Shown here: positions 16,901 through 24,442 of the stretch, piece after piece
How positions within the stretch are numbered: the stretch's first letter is position 1
Layout of the letters: the number at the start of each line of letters is the position of its first letter
DNA from: Aeromicrobium sp. IC_218
Lineage (GTDB): Bacteria > Actinomycetota > Actinomycetes > Propionibacteriales > Nocardioidaceae
Length of the DNA stretch: 64,000 bases
Assembly (NCBI RefSeq): GCF_004336805.1
Contig: NZ_SJXM01000010.1
Span: forward strand, 55,316 to 119,315
Direction of reading: 5' to 3'
The notes under the pieces: generated by a model
Seen by the model: only the letters and a program-made list of their open reading frames with translations
What the model was told of the DNA's origin: nothing
Databases searched by the model: none
Position numbers and translations under genes: made by a program

Positions 16901-17726
16901 CTCGCTGCTCAGCGAGTACGCCGCGCTCGGCTTCGAGTACGGCTACTCGGTGGCGCGTCCGGAGGCGCTGACCGTCTGGGAGGCGCAGTTCGGCGACTTC
17001 GTCAACGGCGCGCAGTCGGTCATCGACGAGTACATCTCGGCCGGCGAGGCCAAGTGGGGCCAGAAGTCCGGCGTCGTGCTGCTGCTGCCGCACGGCTACG
17101 AGGGCCAGGGCCCGGACCACTCGTCGGCCCGCATCGAGCGCTTCCTGGCGCTGTGCGCGGACGACCACATGACGCTCGCCCAGCCCTCGACGCCCGCGTC
17201 GTACTTCCACCTGCTGCGCCGGCACAACCTGGGCGCCGAGCACCGGCCGCTGGTCGTGTTCACGCCCAAGTCGATGCTGCGCAGCAAGGCGGCCGCCTCG
17301 CAGCCGGAGGACTTCACCTCGGGCACCTTCCAGCCGGTCATCGCCGACACGACGGTGGACGCGCAGAAGGTCGAGCGGGTGCTGCTGTGCTCGGGCAAGA
17401 TCGCCTGGGAGCTGTTCGCCGAGCGGAGCAAGCGCGAGGGCGACAACCCGCGCACCGCGATCGTCCGGGTCGAGCAGCTCTACCCGAACCCGGTCGAGGA
17501 GCTCAAGGCCGCGGTGGGCGCGTTCCCGAACGCGTCCGACGTGCGCTGGGTGCAGGACGAGCCGGCGAACCAGGGCCCGTGGCCGCACGTCGCGCTGCAC
17601 TACGGCGAGGCGTTCGAGCAGTCCATCACCCCGGTCACCCGGGTCGCGTTGACCGCGCCGTCGGTCGGCCAGCACTCGCGCCACCTCGAGGAGCACAAGA
17701 GCCTCATGCAGCAGGCCTTCGCCTGA
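13971..17726 (+). CDS. kgd: multifunctional 2-oxoglutarate decarboxylase / dehydrogenase E1-E2 (Kgd)
   Basis: A 1251-residue TCA-cycle enzyme of actinobacteria. It fuses a short E1 head (residues 1-40), an Ala/Pro/Lys-rich linker (about 45-130), an E2-type succinyltransferase core (about 140-380, with TYDHRVIQGAQSGEF carrying the active-site histidine) and a ThDP-dependent E1o part (about 400-1251, with GDAAFAGQGVVAE and NNQVGFTTSP as the cofactor site). There is no lipoyl domain of its own; in Mycobacterium the lipoate comes from a separate E2. It makes succinyl-CoA, or releases succinic semialdehyde when acting as a decarboxylase. Start is GTG. A DUF6104 gene follows after 13 nt. Confidence 0.96.
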   Translation: MAESSQGTPDFGTNQWLVEEMYERYQADPSSVDETWVTFFKNGQGGAPDPAPTNGTAPSAAPAPPKAATPAAPATKAAPKPAEPAKAATPASAPTPEQPKAKATATTNGTTGGTTAKSASKPPAQPAAAPTGPGEVERVTMRGAAARTAKNMDESLTVPTATSVRSVPVKLLFDQRTVINNHLARARGGKVSFTHLIGYAVVRAAGRMREMNTGYATDEKGKPTQLQPEHVNFGLAIDVPKPDGTRQLLVPSIKAAETMSFAQFWAAYETLVKKARDGKLEVSDFQGTTISLTNPGGIGTNHSVPRLMSGQGAIIGVGSMNYPAEFEGASEHTITQLAVSKMMTLTSTYDHRVIQGAQSGEFLKVIHQLLLGADGFYDEIFESLRIPYEPIRWAQDIAVRHDDDIDRQARVLELIHAFRVRGHLMADINPLEYRQRTHPDLDTASHGLTLWDLDREFPTGPSFGGERRYMKLRDILGVLRDAYARTIGVEYMYIEDPGERRWFQERLESGYTKPPREEQLRILDKLNQAEAFETFLQTKFVGQKRFSLEGGETAIPLLDEICEAAAADHLEEVCIGMAHRGRLNVLVNIAGKSPAQVFREFEGNIDPRTVQGSGDVKYHLGVEGEFTAATGDRIKVSVAANPSHLEVVDPVLEGITRAKQDRLNRGQEFPVLPLLVHGDAAFAGQGVVAETLNLSQLRGYRTGGTIHLIINNQVGFTTSPSSSRSSRYSTDVARMIQAPVFHVNGDDPEACIRVAQLAYEYRTTFHKDVVIDMVCYRRRGHNEGDDPSFTQPLMYDTINAKKSVRKLYTEALVGRGDITLEEAEAALADYQAKLERNFAEVKEASSHEDPDYSRTPDYPVKPVASELVTAISPEALKAIADAHTNVPDGFTVHPKVMPQMQRRAQSITSGGIDWGTGEILALGSLLMEGRPVRLAGQDSRRGTFSSRFATMIDRTNGDEWTPLSNLSDDQAPFYIYDSLLSEYAALGFEYGYSVARPEALTVWEAQFGDFVNGAQSVIDEYISAGEAKWGQKSGVVLLLPHGYEGQGPDHSSARIERFLALCADDHMTLAQPSTPASYFHLLRRHNLGAEHRPLVVFTPKSMLRSKAAASQPEDFTSGTFQPVIADTTVDAQKVERVLLCSGKIAWELFAERSKREGDNPRTAIVRVEQLYPNPVEELKAAVGAFPNASDVRWVQDEPANQGPWPHVALHYGEAFEQSITPVTRVALTAPSVGQHSRHLEEHKSLMQQAFA

Positions 17727-17739
17727 GCCGAGGACGGAC

Positions 17740-17916
17740 GTGTACTTCACCGATCGGGGCATCGAGGAGCTCGAGCAGCGCCGGGGCGACGAGGAGGTCT
17801 CCTTCGCGTGGCTCGCGGAGCACCTGCGCGAGTTCGTCGACCTGAACCCGGACTTCGAGGTGCCGGTCGAGCGGCTGGCCACCTGGCTGGCCCGGCTCGA
17901 CGACGACGAGGACTGA
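17740..17916 (+). CDS. DUF6104 microprotein
   Basis: A 58-residue acidic protein starting at GTG, with the sequence MYFTDRGIEELEQRR and ending in DDDED; the middle contains WLAEHLREFVDLNPDFEVP. It matches a small actinobacterial family of unknown function that I recall next to kgd in other genomes. GAGGACGG precedes the start. The 13-nt gap after kgd and the shared terminator suggest co-transcription, so a role with the oxoglutarate complex is possible but unproven. Confidence 0.85.
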   Translation: MYFTDRGIEELEQRRGDEEVSFAWLAEHLREFVDLNPDFEVPVERLATWLARLDDDED

Positions 17917-17922
17917 GCCCGC

Positions 17923-17962
17923 CACGAGGGGCCCCGGACCACACGGTCCGGGGCCCCTCGTG
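17923..17962 (+). terminator. strong terminator after kgd-DUF6104
   Basis: An 18-bp perfect stem (CACGAGGGGCCCCGGACC and its complement) with an ACAC loop. Confidence 0.9.
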
Positions 17963-18001
17963 CGTCCGGGCGGTGTCGCCGGGTGCTGGCAGACTGCCCG
18001 C

Positions 18002-18727
18002 GTGGACCTCGACCAGCCGCCCGTCGTCCGGGTGACGCCCGACCCGGAAGCCGACCCGCCCGAGCCGTGGGCGCAGCGCGTGCCCGCCGTCCGCCAGCTG
18101 CTCGCCGAGGGGCTCGAGCTGCCGCCCGGCGTCACGTTCCTGGTCGGCGAGAACGGGTCCGGCAAGTCCACCGTCGTCGAGGCGGTCGCCCAGGCGTACG
18201 GCCTGTCCCCCGAGGGCGGCACGGCGTTCGGCCGGCACGAGACCCGGCGCACCGAGTCGTCCCTGCACCGCAGCCTGGTGCTGCAGCGCGGCGTGGGCTC
18301 CGGACGCTGGGGGTTCTTCCTGCGCGCCGAGACGATGCACGGCTGGTACACCTACCTCGACGGCGTCGGCGGGGGCGGCGACCCCGACTTCCACGCCATG
18401 AGCCACGGCGAGTCGTTCCTGGCCGTGCTCGAGCGCCGGTTCGACTCACCGGGCTTCTACTGCCTGGACGAGCCGGAGGCCGCGCTGTCGTTCTCGTCGA
18501 CGCTCACGCTCATGCGCGTGCTGCACGACGTCGTCGCCGCCGGCGGCCAGGTGCTGTGCGCGACCCACTCCCCCGTGCTCGCGTCGCTGCCCGGTGCGCA
18601 CGTCCTCGAGGTCGGCGACTGGGGCCTGCGCGAGACGACGTGGGACGAGCTCGAGCTCGTCCACCACTGGCGCGCGTTCCTCGACGCGCCGCAGCGCTAC
18701 CTGCGGCACACGCTGGCCGACGACTGA
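18002..18727 (+). CDS. AAA-type ATP-binding protein
   Basis: A 241-residue single-domain ATPase of the ABC/RecF-like AAA_21/AAA_23 type. Walker A is LVGENGSGKST, the signature-like stretch is MSHGESFLAV, Walker B is FYCLDEPEAALS and the switch histidine lies in LCATHSPVLASL. It has no membrane helix and no coiled coil. Such stand-alone proteins are widespread with unknown partners. Start GTG 18002 follows CAGACT by 6 nt. It converges with the oxidoreductase gene, the stops being only 4 nt apart. Confidence 0.85.
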   Translation: MDLDQPPVVRVTPDPEADPPEPWAQRVPAVRQLLAEGLELPPGVTFLVGENGSGKSTVVEAVAQAYGLSPEGGTAFGRHETRRTESSLHRSLVLQRGVGSGRWGFFLRAETMHGWYTYLDGVGGGGDPDFHAMSHGESFLAVLERRFDSPGFYCLDEPEAALSFSSTLTLMRVLHDVVAAGGQVLCATHSPVLASLPGAHVLEVGDWGLRETTWDELELVHHWRAFLDAPQRYLRHTLADD

Positions 18728-18731
18728 TCCT

Positions 18732-19700
18732 TCAGCGGGTGAGCACGATCTTGCCGAACACGTCGCCCGCGGCGACGGCGGCGAGGCCCTCGGCCGCGTC
18801 CTCCATGGGGATCTCGCGGTCGATGAGCGGACGCACGCCGCTCACGTCGCACAGCTCGACGAGCCGGCCCAGCTCGTCGCGGGTGCCCATGGTCGAGCCG
18901 TGCACGCGCATCTGCTGGAAGAAGATGCGCGTCAGCTCGGCCTTCGAGGGCGCGTCGCCCGAGGTCGCCCCGCTGATGACCAGCGTGCCGCCGGGCCGCA
19001 TCGACCGGATCGAGTGCGACCAGGTCGCGGCGCCGACGGTCTCCATGACCGCGTCCACCTTCTCGGGCAGCCGGGCGCCGGACTCGAGCACCTCGTGGGC
19101 GCCGAGCTCGAGCGCCCGCCGGCGCTTGGACTCGTCGCGGCTCGTGGCGTAGACCCGGAAGCCGGCCGCCCGGGCCAGCACGATCAGCGCCGTCGCGACG
19201 CCGCCGCCGGCGCCCTGCACCAGCACCGAGCCGCCCGGCTGCAGGCCGGACTGGGTGAACAGCATCCGGTAGGCGGTCAGCCAGGCCGTGGGCAGGCAGG
19301 CCGCCTCGGCGAACGACAGCCCGGCCGGCTTGGGCAGCAGGTTGCGGCGCGGCACGACGACCTTCTCCGCGAACGTGCCCTGGTGCTTCTCCGACAGCAG
19401 CGTGCGACGCGGGTCGAGCGTCTCGTCGCCGCGCCACGACGGGTCGCTGATGACCGCGTGGACGACGACCTCGTTGCCGTCCTCGTCGTAGCCGGCCGCG
19501 TCGCAGCCCAGGATCATCGGCAGCGACTCCTCGCGCAGGCCGACGCCGCGCAGGCTCCACACGTCGTGGTGATTGATCGAGGCAGCTTTCACCGTCACCT
19601 GGACCCATCCGTCCGGAGTCTTGGGTTCAGGTCTTTCACCGACGACCAGCCCGGAAAGAGGATCCTCGGGGCTGAAGGACTGGGCGTAGACGGCGAGCAT
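18732..19700 (-). CDS. zinc-type alcohol dehydrogenase / quinone oxidoreductase family protein
   Basis: A 322-residue MDR-superfamily reductase. The N-terminal GroES-like domain contains SINHHDVWSLRG, and the Rossmann fold has VLVQGAGGGVATALI as the NAD(P)H loop. The cysteine-rich structural zinc lobe of true alcohol dehydrogenases is absent, which favours a quinone-oxidoreductase or enoyl-reductase type activity. GAGAGGACG precedes the ATG. It lies 19 nt upstream of the next leftward stop, so it could be the second gene of an operon with malic enzyme. Confidence 0.85.
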   Translation of the reverse strand: MLAVYAQSFSPEDPLSGLVVGERPEPKTPDGWVQVTVKAASINHHDVWSLRGVGLREESLPMILGCDAAGYDEDGNEVVVHAVISDPSWRGDETLDPRRTLLSEKHQGTFAEKVVVPRRNLLPKPAGLSFAEAACLPTAWLTAYRMLFTQSGLQPGGSVLVQGAGGGVATALIVLARAAGFRVYATSRDESKRRRALELGAHEVLESGARLPEKVDAVMETVGAATWSHSIRSMRPGGTLVISGATSGDAPSKAELTRIFFQQMRVHGSTMGTRDELGRLVELCDVSGVRPLIDREIPMEDAAEGLAAVAAGDVFGKIVLTR

Positions 19701-19719
19701 GGGCGTCCTCTCGGGTCGG

Positions 19720-20919
19720 TCAGTACGGGCGGCGTGCGAGACCCTGGCGACGGGCGGTGTCGGTGACCGCCTTCGCGACGGCCGGGGCGACCCGCGGGTC
19801 GAACGGCGACGGGATCACGTACGTCTCGCTCAGATCCTCCCCCACCAGGTCCGCGAGCGCTTGCGCGGCCGCGACCTTCATCTCCTCGGAGATGCCGGTC
19901 GCCCGCACGTCCAGCGCGCCGCGGAAGATGCCGGGGAACACGAGCACGTTGTTGATCTGGTTCGGGAAGTCCGACCGTCCGGTCGCCACGACGCGGGCGT
20001 ACTTGTGCGCCACGTCGGGGTGGACCTCCGGGTCGGGGTTCGCCATGGCGAAGACGATCGCGTCGTCGGCCATGCGCGCCACGGCCTCCTCGGGCACGGT
20101 GCCGCCCGAGACGCCGATGAACACGTCCGCGCCGACCAGGGCGTCCTCGACGCTGCCCGGGCGCGCGAAGTCCGCGGTCTCGTCGGCCAGCCAGCGCTTC
20201 ACCTCGGTCAGGTCCTCACGGCCGGGGTGGATGACGCCGCGGCGGTCCACCACGCTGATCCGGCGCATGCCGACCCGGTGCAGGATCTTGGTGATCGCGA
20301 CGCCCGCGGCACCGGCGCCGGAGATGACGACCCGGGTGTGCTCGGGGTCGCGGTCGGTCAGCCGCAGCGCGTTGATGAGCGCGGCGAGCGTGACCACGGC
20401 GGTGCCGTGCTGGTCGTCGTGGAACACGGGGATGTCGAGCCGCTCCTTGAGCCGCGCCTCGATCTCGAAGCAGCGCGGGGCCGAGATGTCCTCGAGGTTG
20501 ATGCCGCCGAAGCTCGGGGCGAGGCGCACGACCGTCTCGACGATCTCGTCGACGTCCGTGGTGTCGAGCGCGACCGGGACGCCGTCGACGCCGCCGAACT
20601 GCTTGAACAGCACGGCCTTGCCCTCCATGACCGGCATGGAGGCGGCCGGGCCGATGTCGCCCAGGCCGAGCACCGCGGTGCCGTCGGTGACGACGGCGAC
20701 GGTGTTCGAGACCCAGGTCAGCTCGTGGGCCGCCTCGGGGTCGGCGTGGATCGTCTCGCAGACCCGGGCGACGCCGGGCGTGTAGGCCATCGACAGGTCG
20801 TCGCGGCCCTCGAGCGGGACGGTGCAGGCGATCTCCATCTTGCCGCCGCGATGCAGGGCGTGGACGGGGTCGGTGGGGTCGTAGGAGGACGTGGGGGCAT
20901 CGATGTCGTGGGCGACCAT
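19720..20919 (-). CDS. NAD(P)-dependent malic enzyme
   Basis: Oxidatively decarboxylates malate to pyruvate. The 399-residue short-form enzyme has AYTPGVARVC near 45, GDIGPAASMPVMEGKAVLFK with the catalytic lysine, the metal-binding acids in INLEDISAPRCFEIE, HDDQHGTAVV and the dinucleotide motif VISGAGAAGVAI. I use ATG 20919; a TTG at 20934 would add MRKNV. No strong ribosome site is visible for either. It links the TCA cycle to pyruvate, near kgd. Confidence 0.92.
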   Translation of the reverse strand: MVAHDIDAPTSSYDPTDPVHALHRGGKMEIACTVPLEGRDDLSMAYTPGVARVCETIHADPEAAHELTWVSNTVAVVTDGTAVLGLGDIGPAASMPVMEGKAVLFKQFGGVDGVPVALDTTDVDEIVETVVRLAPSFGGINLEDISAPRCFEIEARLKERLDIPVFHDDQHGTAVVTLAALINALRLTDRDPEHTRVVISGAGAAGVAITKILHRVGMRRISVVDRRGVIHPGREDLTEVKRWLADETADFARPGSVEDALVGADVFIGVSGGTVPEEAVARMADDAIVFAMANPDPEVHPDVAHKYARVVATGRSDFPNQINNVLVFPGIFRGALDVRATGISEEMKVAAAQALADLVGEDLSETYVIPSPFDPRVAPAVAKAVTDTARRQGLARRPY

Positions 20920-21031
20920 GACGTTCTTTCGCAAGTGGGGACGGGGAGGCCGCGCGCCGCGGAGACCGGTCTGGTCTCGACGTCGGCGGGGCGTTCTGCC
21001 GTGCGAGGGGCGTCAGGTGGGCCCCGTCACG

Positions 21032-21391
21032 TCATTCTGGCACGCGCTCCGCGGCCACGAGGGCACGGGTGGTGGAGGGTGCCAGCAGCGCGACCAGCGC
21101 CACGAGGGCGGCCACGGCGAGCGCCGGGCTGAGCCACTCGACCTGCGAGTCGCGCGAGTTCCAGGCGAGCCCCAGCTGGATGAGCTGGGTCGCGACGAGC
21201 GGGCCGCGAGCACCGATCCGGTGCTTCAGCAGCAGGAACGCGGCCCAGGCCTGGCCGAGCGCGTACGCCGCGAGGAGCCCGGCCGTCGCGTACGTCATCG
21301 GCCTGCTCGGCTCGGCCACGACCTCGGTGCCGGCGAAGCCGAGCAGGGCCAGGGCCTCGACGAGGACGACGACGGCGGCGAGCGGGATCAC
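21032..21391 (-). CDS. small integral membrane protein of unknown function
   Basis: A 119-residue protein with four predicted hydrophobic helices (about 2-20, 34-54, 62-77 and 85-105) separated by short charged loops. It resembles small actinobacterial membrane proteins without known roles. The GTG start has TAGGCT exactly 7 nt upstream and no ribosome site, so it is another likely leaderless gene. It is divergent from whiB1, with 179 bp between them. Confidence 0.7.
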   Translation of the reverse strand: MIPLAAVVVLVEALALLGFAGTEVVAEPSRPMTYATAGLLAAYALGQAWAAFLLLKHRIGARGPLVATQLIQLGLAWNSRDSQVEWLSPALAVAALVALVALLAPSTTRALVAAERVPE

Positions 21392-21570
21392 GGGGTCCAG
21401 CCTAGCCAGACGGTTGATGTTACAAGCATGTGACGAAACCGACAGGTGCTTCTTTTGTTAACCCTTGTTTCACCCTCGCGAAGTTGGGAACATTACTCGT
21501 GCTGCTCCCCGGTGCTCATCGCCCGGGTCTGGGGCGGCGCAATCCACGAACCACGAAGGGTGAGTTTCTC
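21392..21570 (+). promoter_or_regulatory. whiB1 promoter and leader
   Basis: An AT-rich block at about 21410-21500 contains the imperfect dyad GTTACA-AGCA-TGTGAC, then TTGTTT and GGAACATTACT, plausible promoter elements. About 70 nt of leader follow. The mycobacterial whiB1 promoter is cAMP-receptor controlled, but no full TGTGA-N6-TCACA site is present here. Confidence 0.4.
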
Positions 21571-21822
21571 ATGGACTGGAGGCACAAGTCTGCCTGCCTC
21601 GACGAGGATCCTGAGCTCTTCTTCCCCATCGGCAACACCGGTCCGGCGATCCTCCAGTCGGAGGAGGCCAAGACGGTGTGCCGCCGTTGTGACGTCCGCG
21701 AGCAGTGCCTGACCTGGGCGCTGGAGTCCGGTCAGGACCACGGCGTCTGGGGAGGCATGAGCGAGGACGAGCGTCGCGCGCTGAAGCGTCGCAACGCGCG
21801 TGCGCGCATCCGCACCGCCTGA
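21571..21822 (+). CDS. whiB1: WhiB1 iron-sulfur transcription regulator
   Basis: An 83-residue Wbl protein. The [4Fe-4S] ligands are C9, C37, C40 and C46. The turn GVWGGM lies near 58-63, followed by a basic C-terminus (RRALKRRNARARIR) that contacts DNA. In Mycobacterium, WhiB1 is essential, binds the housekeeping sigma factor and reacts with nitric oxide. The neighbouring pdtaS on the opposite strand reproduces the mycobacterial arrangement. A hairpin terminator follows. Confidence 0.95.
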   Translation: MDWRHKSACLDEDPELFFPIGNTGPAILQSEEAKTVCRRCDVREQCLTWALESGQDHGVWGGMSEDERRALKRRNARARIRTA

Positions 21823-21836
21823 GGCGAACGTCGACA

Positions 21837-21866
21837 GGCCCCGCATCCGATCGGATGCGGGGTCTT
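21837..21866 (+). terminator. whiB1 terminator
   Basis: CCCCGCATCCGA and TCGGATGCGGGG form a 12-bp self-complementary stem, extended by G.T, 14 nt past the stop and followed by TCTTCT. Confidence 0.8.
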
Positions 21867-21896
21867 CTGCGTTCCTGGGGCCTTCTGCGCCGGCGT

Positions 21897-21992
21897 GAGC
21901 GGTGAGCCGGCAACCCTTCGTCCTCGCCTCCCCCGGTGGGCGGTGCGCTGGCAACCCCACGAGACGGCCATTCGGTTGCCAGGTCACCGCTC
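21897..21992. repeat. 96-bp imperfect palindrome between convergent genes
   Basis: Arms 21897-21915 and 21974-21992 (GAGCGGTGA...GGCAACC) pair with two mismatches in 19. A third GGCAACC copy lies in the loop. It lies between the whiB1 terminator and the pdtaS stop. Confidence 0.6.
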
Positions 21993-22006
21993 CCGGGCGG
22001 GGACGG

Positions 22007-23455
22007 CTAGAGGCTGAGCTCGATCGACACCGTGGTGCCGGCGCCCGGACGCGAGTCGAAGGTGAGGCGTCCGCCCAGCTCGCTCTCGACCAGCGTCGCC
22101 ACGATCGACAGGCCGAGGCTGGACCGCGGGTCGAAGTCGTCGGGCAGTCCCGCCCCGTCGTCGCTCACGCGCAGCCGCAGCCGGTTGCGGATGCGGTTCA
22201 CCGCCACGGTCACGCGGCCGGACGTCCGCCCGGAGAAGGCGTGCTCGCCGGCGTTCTGGACGATCTCGGTCAGCACCAGCGCCAGCGGCGTGGCGACCTC
22301 GGCCGAGACCTGGCCGAACGAGCCGATGCGGTGGCCCTCGACGTGCAGGCCGTCGGCGGTCGCCACCTCGAGCACCGAGCGCAGCAGCTGGTCGGCGACG
22401 TCGTCGAACGCGACCGTCTCGTCGAAGGACTGGCTCAGCGTCTCGTGGACGAGCGCGATCGAGCCGACACGCTGCTCGGCCTCGACCAGCGCCGTGCGCG
22501 CCTGCGGGGAGTCCATGCGACGGGCCTGCAGCCGCAGCAGGGCGGCCACCGTCTGCAGGTTGTTCTTCACCCGGTGGTGGATCTCGCGGATGGTGGCGTC
22601 CTTGCTCAGCAGCTCGCGCTCGCGGACGCGCAGCTCGGTCACGTCGCGCAGCAGCACCAGGGCGCCGTCGTGGTCGCCCCCGCGGGACAGCGGCACCACG
22701 CGCACCAGCAGGGTGGCGCCGGGCCCCTCGACCTCCCCCTCGTCGGGGGTGCGTCCGCCGAGCATCGTGAGCGGTGCGGAGTCCGTGCGGCGAGGCCCGA
22801 CGAGCCCCTGGGTCAGCGCGGCCAGCTCGGTGCCCACGAGGCTGCCGGTCACGCCGAGGCGGCGGTAGGCCGAGACGGCGTTGGGGCTGGCGTAGGTCAC
22901 GGTGCCGCGCTCGTCCAGGCGCACCATGCCGTCGCCGACGCGCAGGCTGCCGGCCAGCTCGGAGTCGGACTCGGCCGGGAACGTGCCCGCGGTCAGCATC
23001 GCCTCGAGCGTCCCGGCCGCCTCCAGGTAGGCGTCCTCCAGCCGGCTCGGACGGCGCAGGGCTCCGACGCTGGAGCGGTGCTCGACGAGCCCCACGAGCC
23101 GCTGGCGGCGGCGCACGGGCACGTACCGCACCGACACCCGCTCGCCGTCCACCTCGACCTCGTCGACCTCGGTGCTCAGGTGCGGGTTCGCGGCGGCGCG
23201 GACGAGGTCGGGGGCGTGGACGGCCGGCACGAACGTGCCGACGACGTCGTCGGCCAGGGTCGTCGCGCCGGTGGTCGGGCGGATCTGCGCCGCGGCCCAG
23301 TAGCCCTTCGCCTCGGCGTCCAGCACCCACAGCACGAGGTCGCCGAACGCCAGGTCGGCCAGCAGCTGCCAGTCCGCGACCAGGCGGTGCAGCAGCCCGA
23401 CCTCCTCGCGGCCCAGGGCGGTCTGGTGACGGACGATCGAGTCGAGCGAGGGCAC
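22007..23455 (-). CDS. pdtaS: PdtaS-type sensor histidine kinase
   Basis: A soluble 482-residue kinase with no membrane helix. It has an N-terminal GAF-like domain (about 1-140), a PAS domain (about 165-275), a HisKA_2 domain with REIHHRVKNNLQ (phosphorylated histidine 293/294) and a C-terminal ATPase domain (EIVQNAGEHAF, SDDGAGLP, GLSIV). In mycobacteria PdtaS phosphorylates the ANTAR regulator PdtaR and senses nitric oxide or copper; no PdtaR gene is in this window. The GTG start is supported by TAGGCT 7 nt upstream and by length agreement with the family. Confidence 0.93.
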   Translation of the reverse strand: MPSLDSIVRHQTALGREEVGLLHRLVADWQLLADLAFGDLVLWVLDAEAKGYWAAAQIRPTTGATTLADDVVGTFVPAVHAPDLVRAAANPHLSTEVDEVEVDGERVSVRYVPVRRRQRLVGLVEHRSSVGALRRPSRLEDAYLEAAGTLEAMLTAGTFPAESDSELAGSLRVGDGMVRLDERGTVTYASPNAVSAYRRLGVTGSLVGTELAALTQGLVGPRRTDSAPLTMLGGRTPDEGEVEGPGATLLVRVVPLSRGGDHDGALVLLRDVTELRVRERELLSKDATIREIHHRVKNNLQTVAALLRLQARRMDSPQARTALVEAEQRVGSIALVHETLSQSFDETVAFDDVADQLLRSVLEVATADGLHVEGHRIGSFGQVSAEVATPLALVLTEIVQNAGEHAFSGRTSGRVTVAVNRIRNRLRLRVSDDGAGLPDDFDPRSSLGLSIVATLVESELGGRLTFDSRPGAGTTVSIELSL

Positions 23456-23502
23456 GTCGGTCAGCCTAGAGGGCTGTCGGAGGCGCATGGCACGATGGCG
23501 AC

Positions 23503-24417
23503 GTGTCCGAGGTGTACTGGCAGGCCGTGATGTCCGGCGGCATGACGCTCCCTCGCGACCGCTCCCTCAGCGAGGCCACGGTCGAGCTGGTCCAGCTGCT
23601 GGGCTCGCCCAACCCCCGCGTCCGCGAGGACGTCGCGTACCCGCTGCTGACCACCTGGATCGGCCAAGGCGTGTACGACGAGCTGCTCGGCGGCCTCGGC
23701 GACGGCCTGCTCCCCGGCCTGCGCCACGGCCTCGGCCACGACGGCGACCCGTCCGTGCTGCGCCGCTCCTACAGCGCCCTGGTGCTGGCCGAGGTGCTCG
23801 GCCGCGACGAGTCCGAGCACCTGCTCCCCCGCACCACCGTGCTGGCCTGGGGCGACGAGGCCGCCGGGTGGTACGTCCGCGAGAACGACCACCGCGGCTG
23901 GCTCGGCGCGCAGGGCTGGGCCCAGGCGGTCGCCCACGGCGCCGAGCTCATGGCCGCGCTCGCCCGCTCCCGCCACCTCGGCGCGCTCGAGCTCACCGTG
24001 CTGCTCGACGTGGTCGGCGACCGGCTGCTCACCCCCACCCCGTACGTCTGGCGCCACGGCGAGGAGGACCGGCTCGCCTTCGCGGTCATGACGATGCTGC
24101 ACCGCGACGTCCTCGAGCCGGGCCTGGTCGAGGCCTGGCTGAACCGGCTGGGCTCGGGCGTCGTGCACCCGCCCACCCGCGGGCACCGCGACGACGAGTG
24201 GCCCACGCCCGCCGTCCGCAACACGTCCGCGTTCCTGCGCGCGCTGCACCTGCAGCTCGCGCTGGGCGTCCAGGGCCGCAGCGACCTGCGCTCGGACGCC
24301 GACCTGTTCGCCCGCCCGCCCCGGCACCGCGCCGACCTCCTGCTGGCCGTGCTCGACCAGGTCCGCGCCGAGAGCCCGGGGCTGTACCGCGAGCCCGCGA
24401 ACCGCCCCCGCCACTGA
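23503..24417 (+). CDS. DUF2785 family protein
   Basis: A cytoplasmic protein of 304 residues, mostly helical. The sequence VQLLGSPNPRVREDVAYPLL near the N-terminus and NDHRGWLGAQGWAQAVAHGAEL in the middle fit DUF2785, a HEAT-like family without an assigned function. No catalytic motif is evident. The GTG start lies 6 nt after CACGAT. It is divergent from pdtaS (47 bp between starts), which may indicate shared control. Confidence 0.75.
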   Translation: MSEVYWQAVMSGGMTLPRDRSLSEATVELVQLLGSPNPRVREDVAYPLLTTWIGQGVYDELLGGLGDGLLPGLRHGLGHDGDPSVLRRSYSALVLAEVLGRDESEHLLPRTTVLAWGDEAAGWYVRENDHRGWLGAQGWAQAVAHGAELMAALARSRHLGALELTVLLDVVGDRLLTPTPYVWRHGEEDRLAFAVMTMLHRDVLEPGLVEAWLNRLGSGVVHPPTRGHRDDEWPTPAVRNTSAFLRALHLQLALGVQGRSDLRSDADLFARPPRHRADLLLAVLDQVRAESPGLYREPANRPRH

Positions 24418-24442
24418 CCTACGCCGGGGTAACCTGCGTCAC

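Noticed and set aside
13740..17942. Open frame of about 1400 codons on the minus strand
   Set aside because: It lies antisense to kgd, whose protein is unmistakable. The frame is open only because of third-position GC bias and its translation is low-complexity Val/Ala/Gly/Arg/Asp/Leu.
21420..21440. CRP-type site upstream of whiB1
   Set aside because: Only one TGTGA half-site is present and its partner half does not match TCACA.
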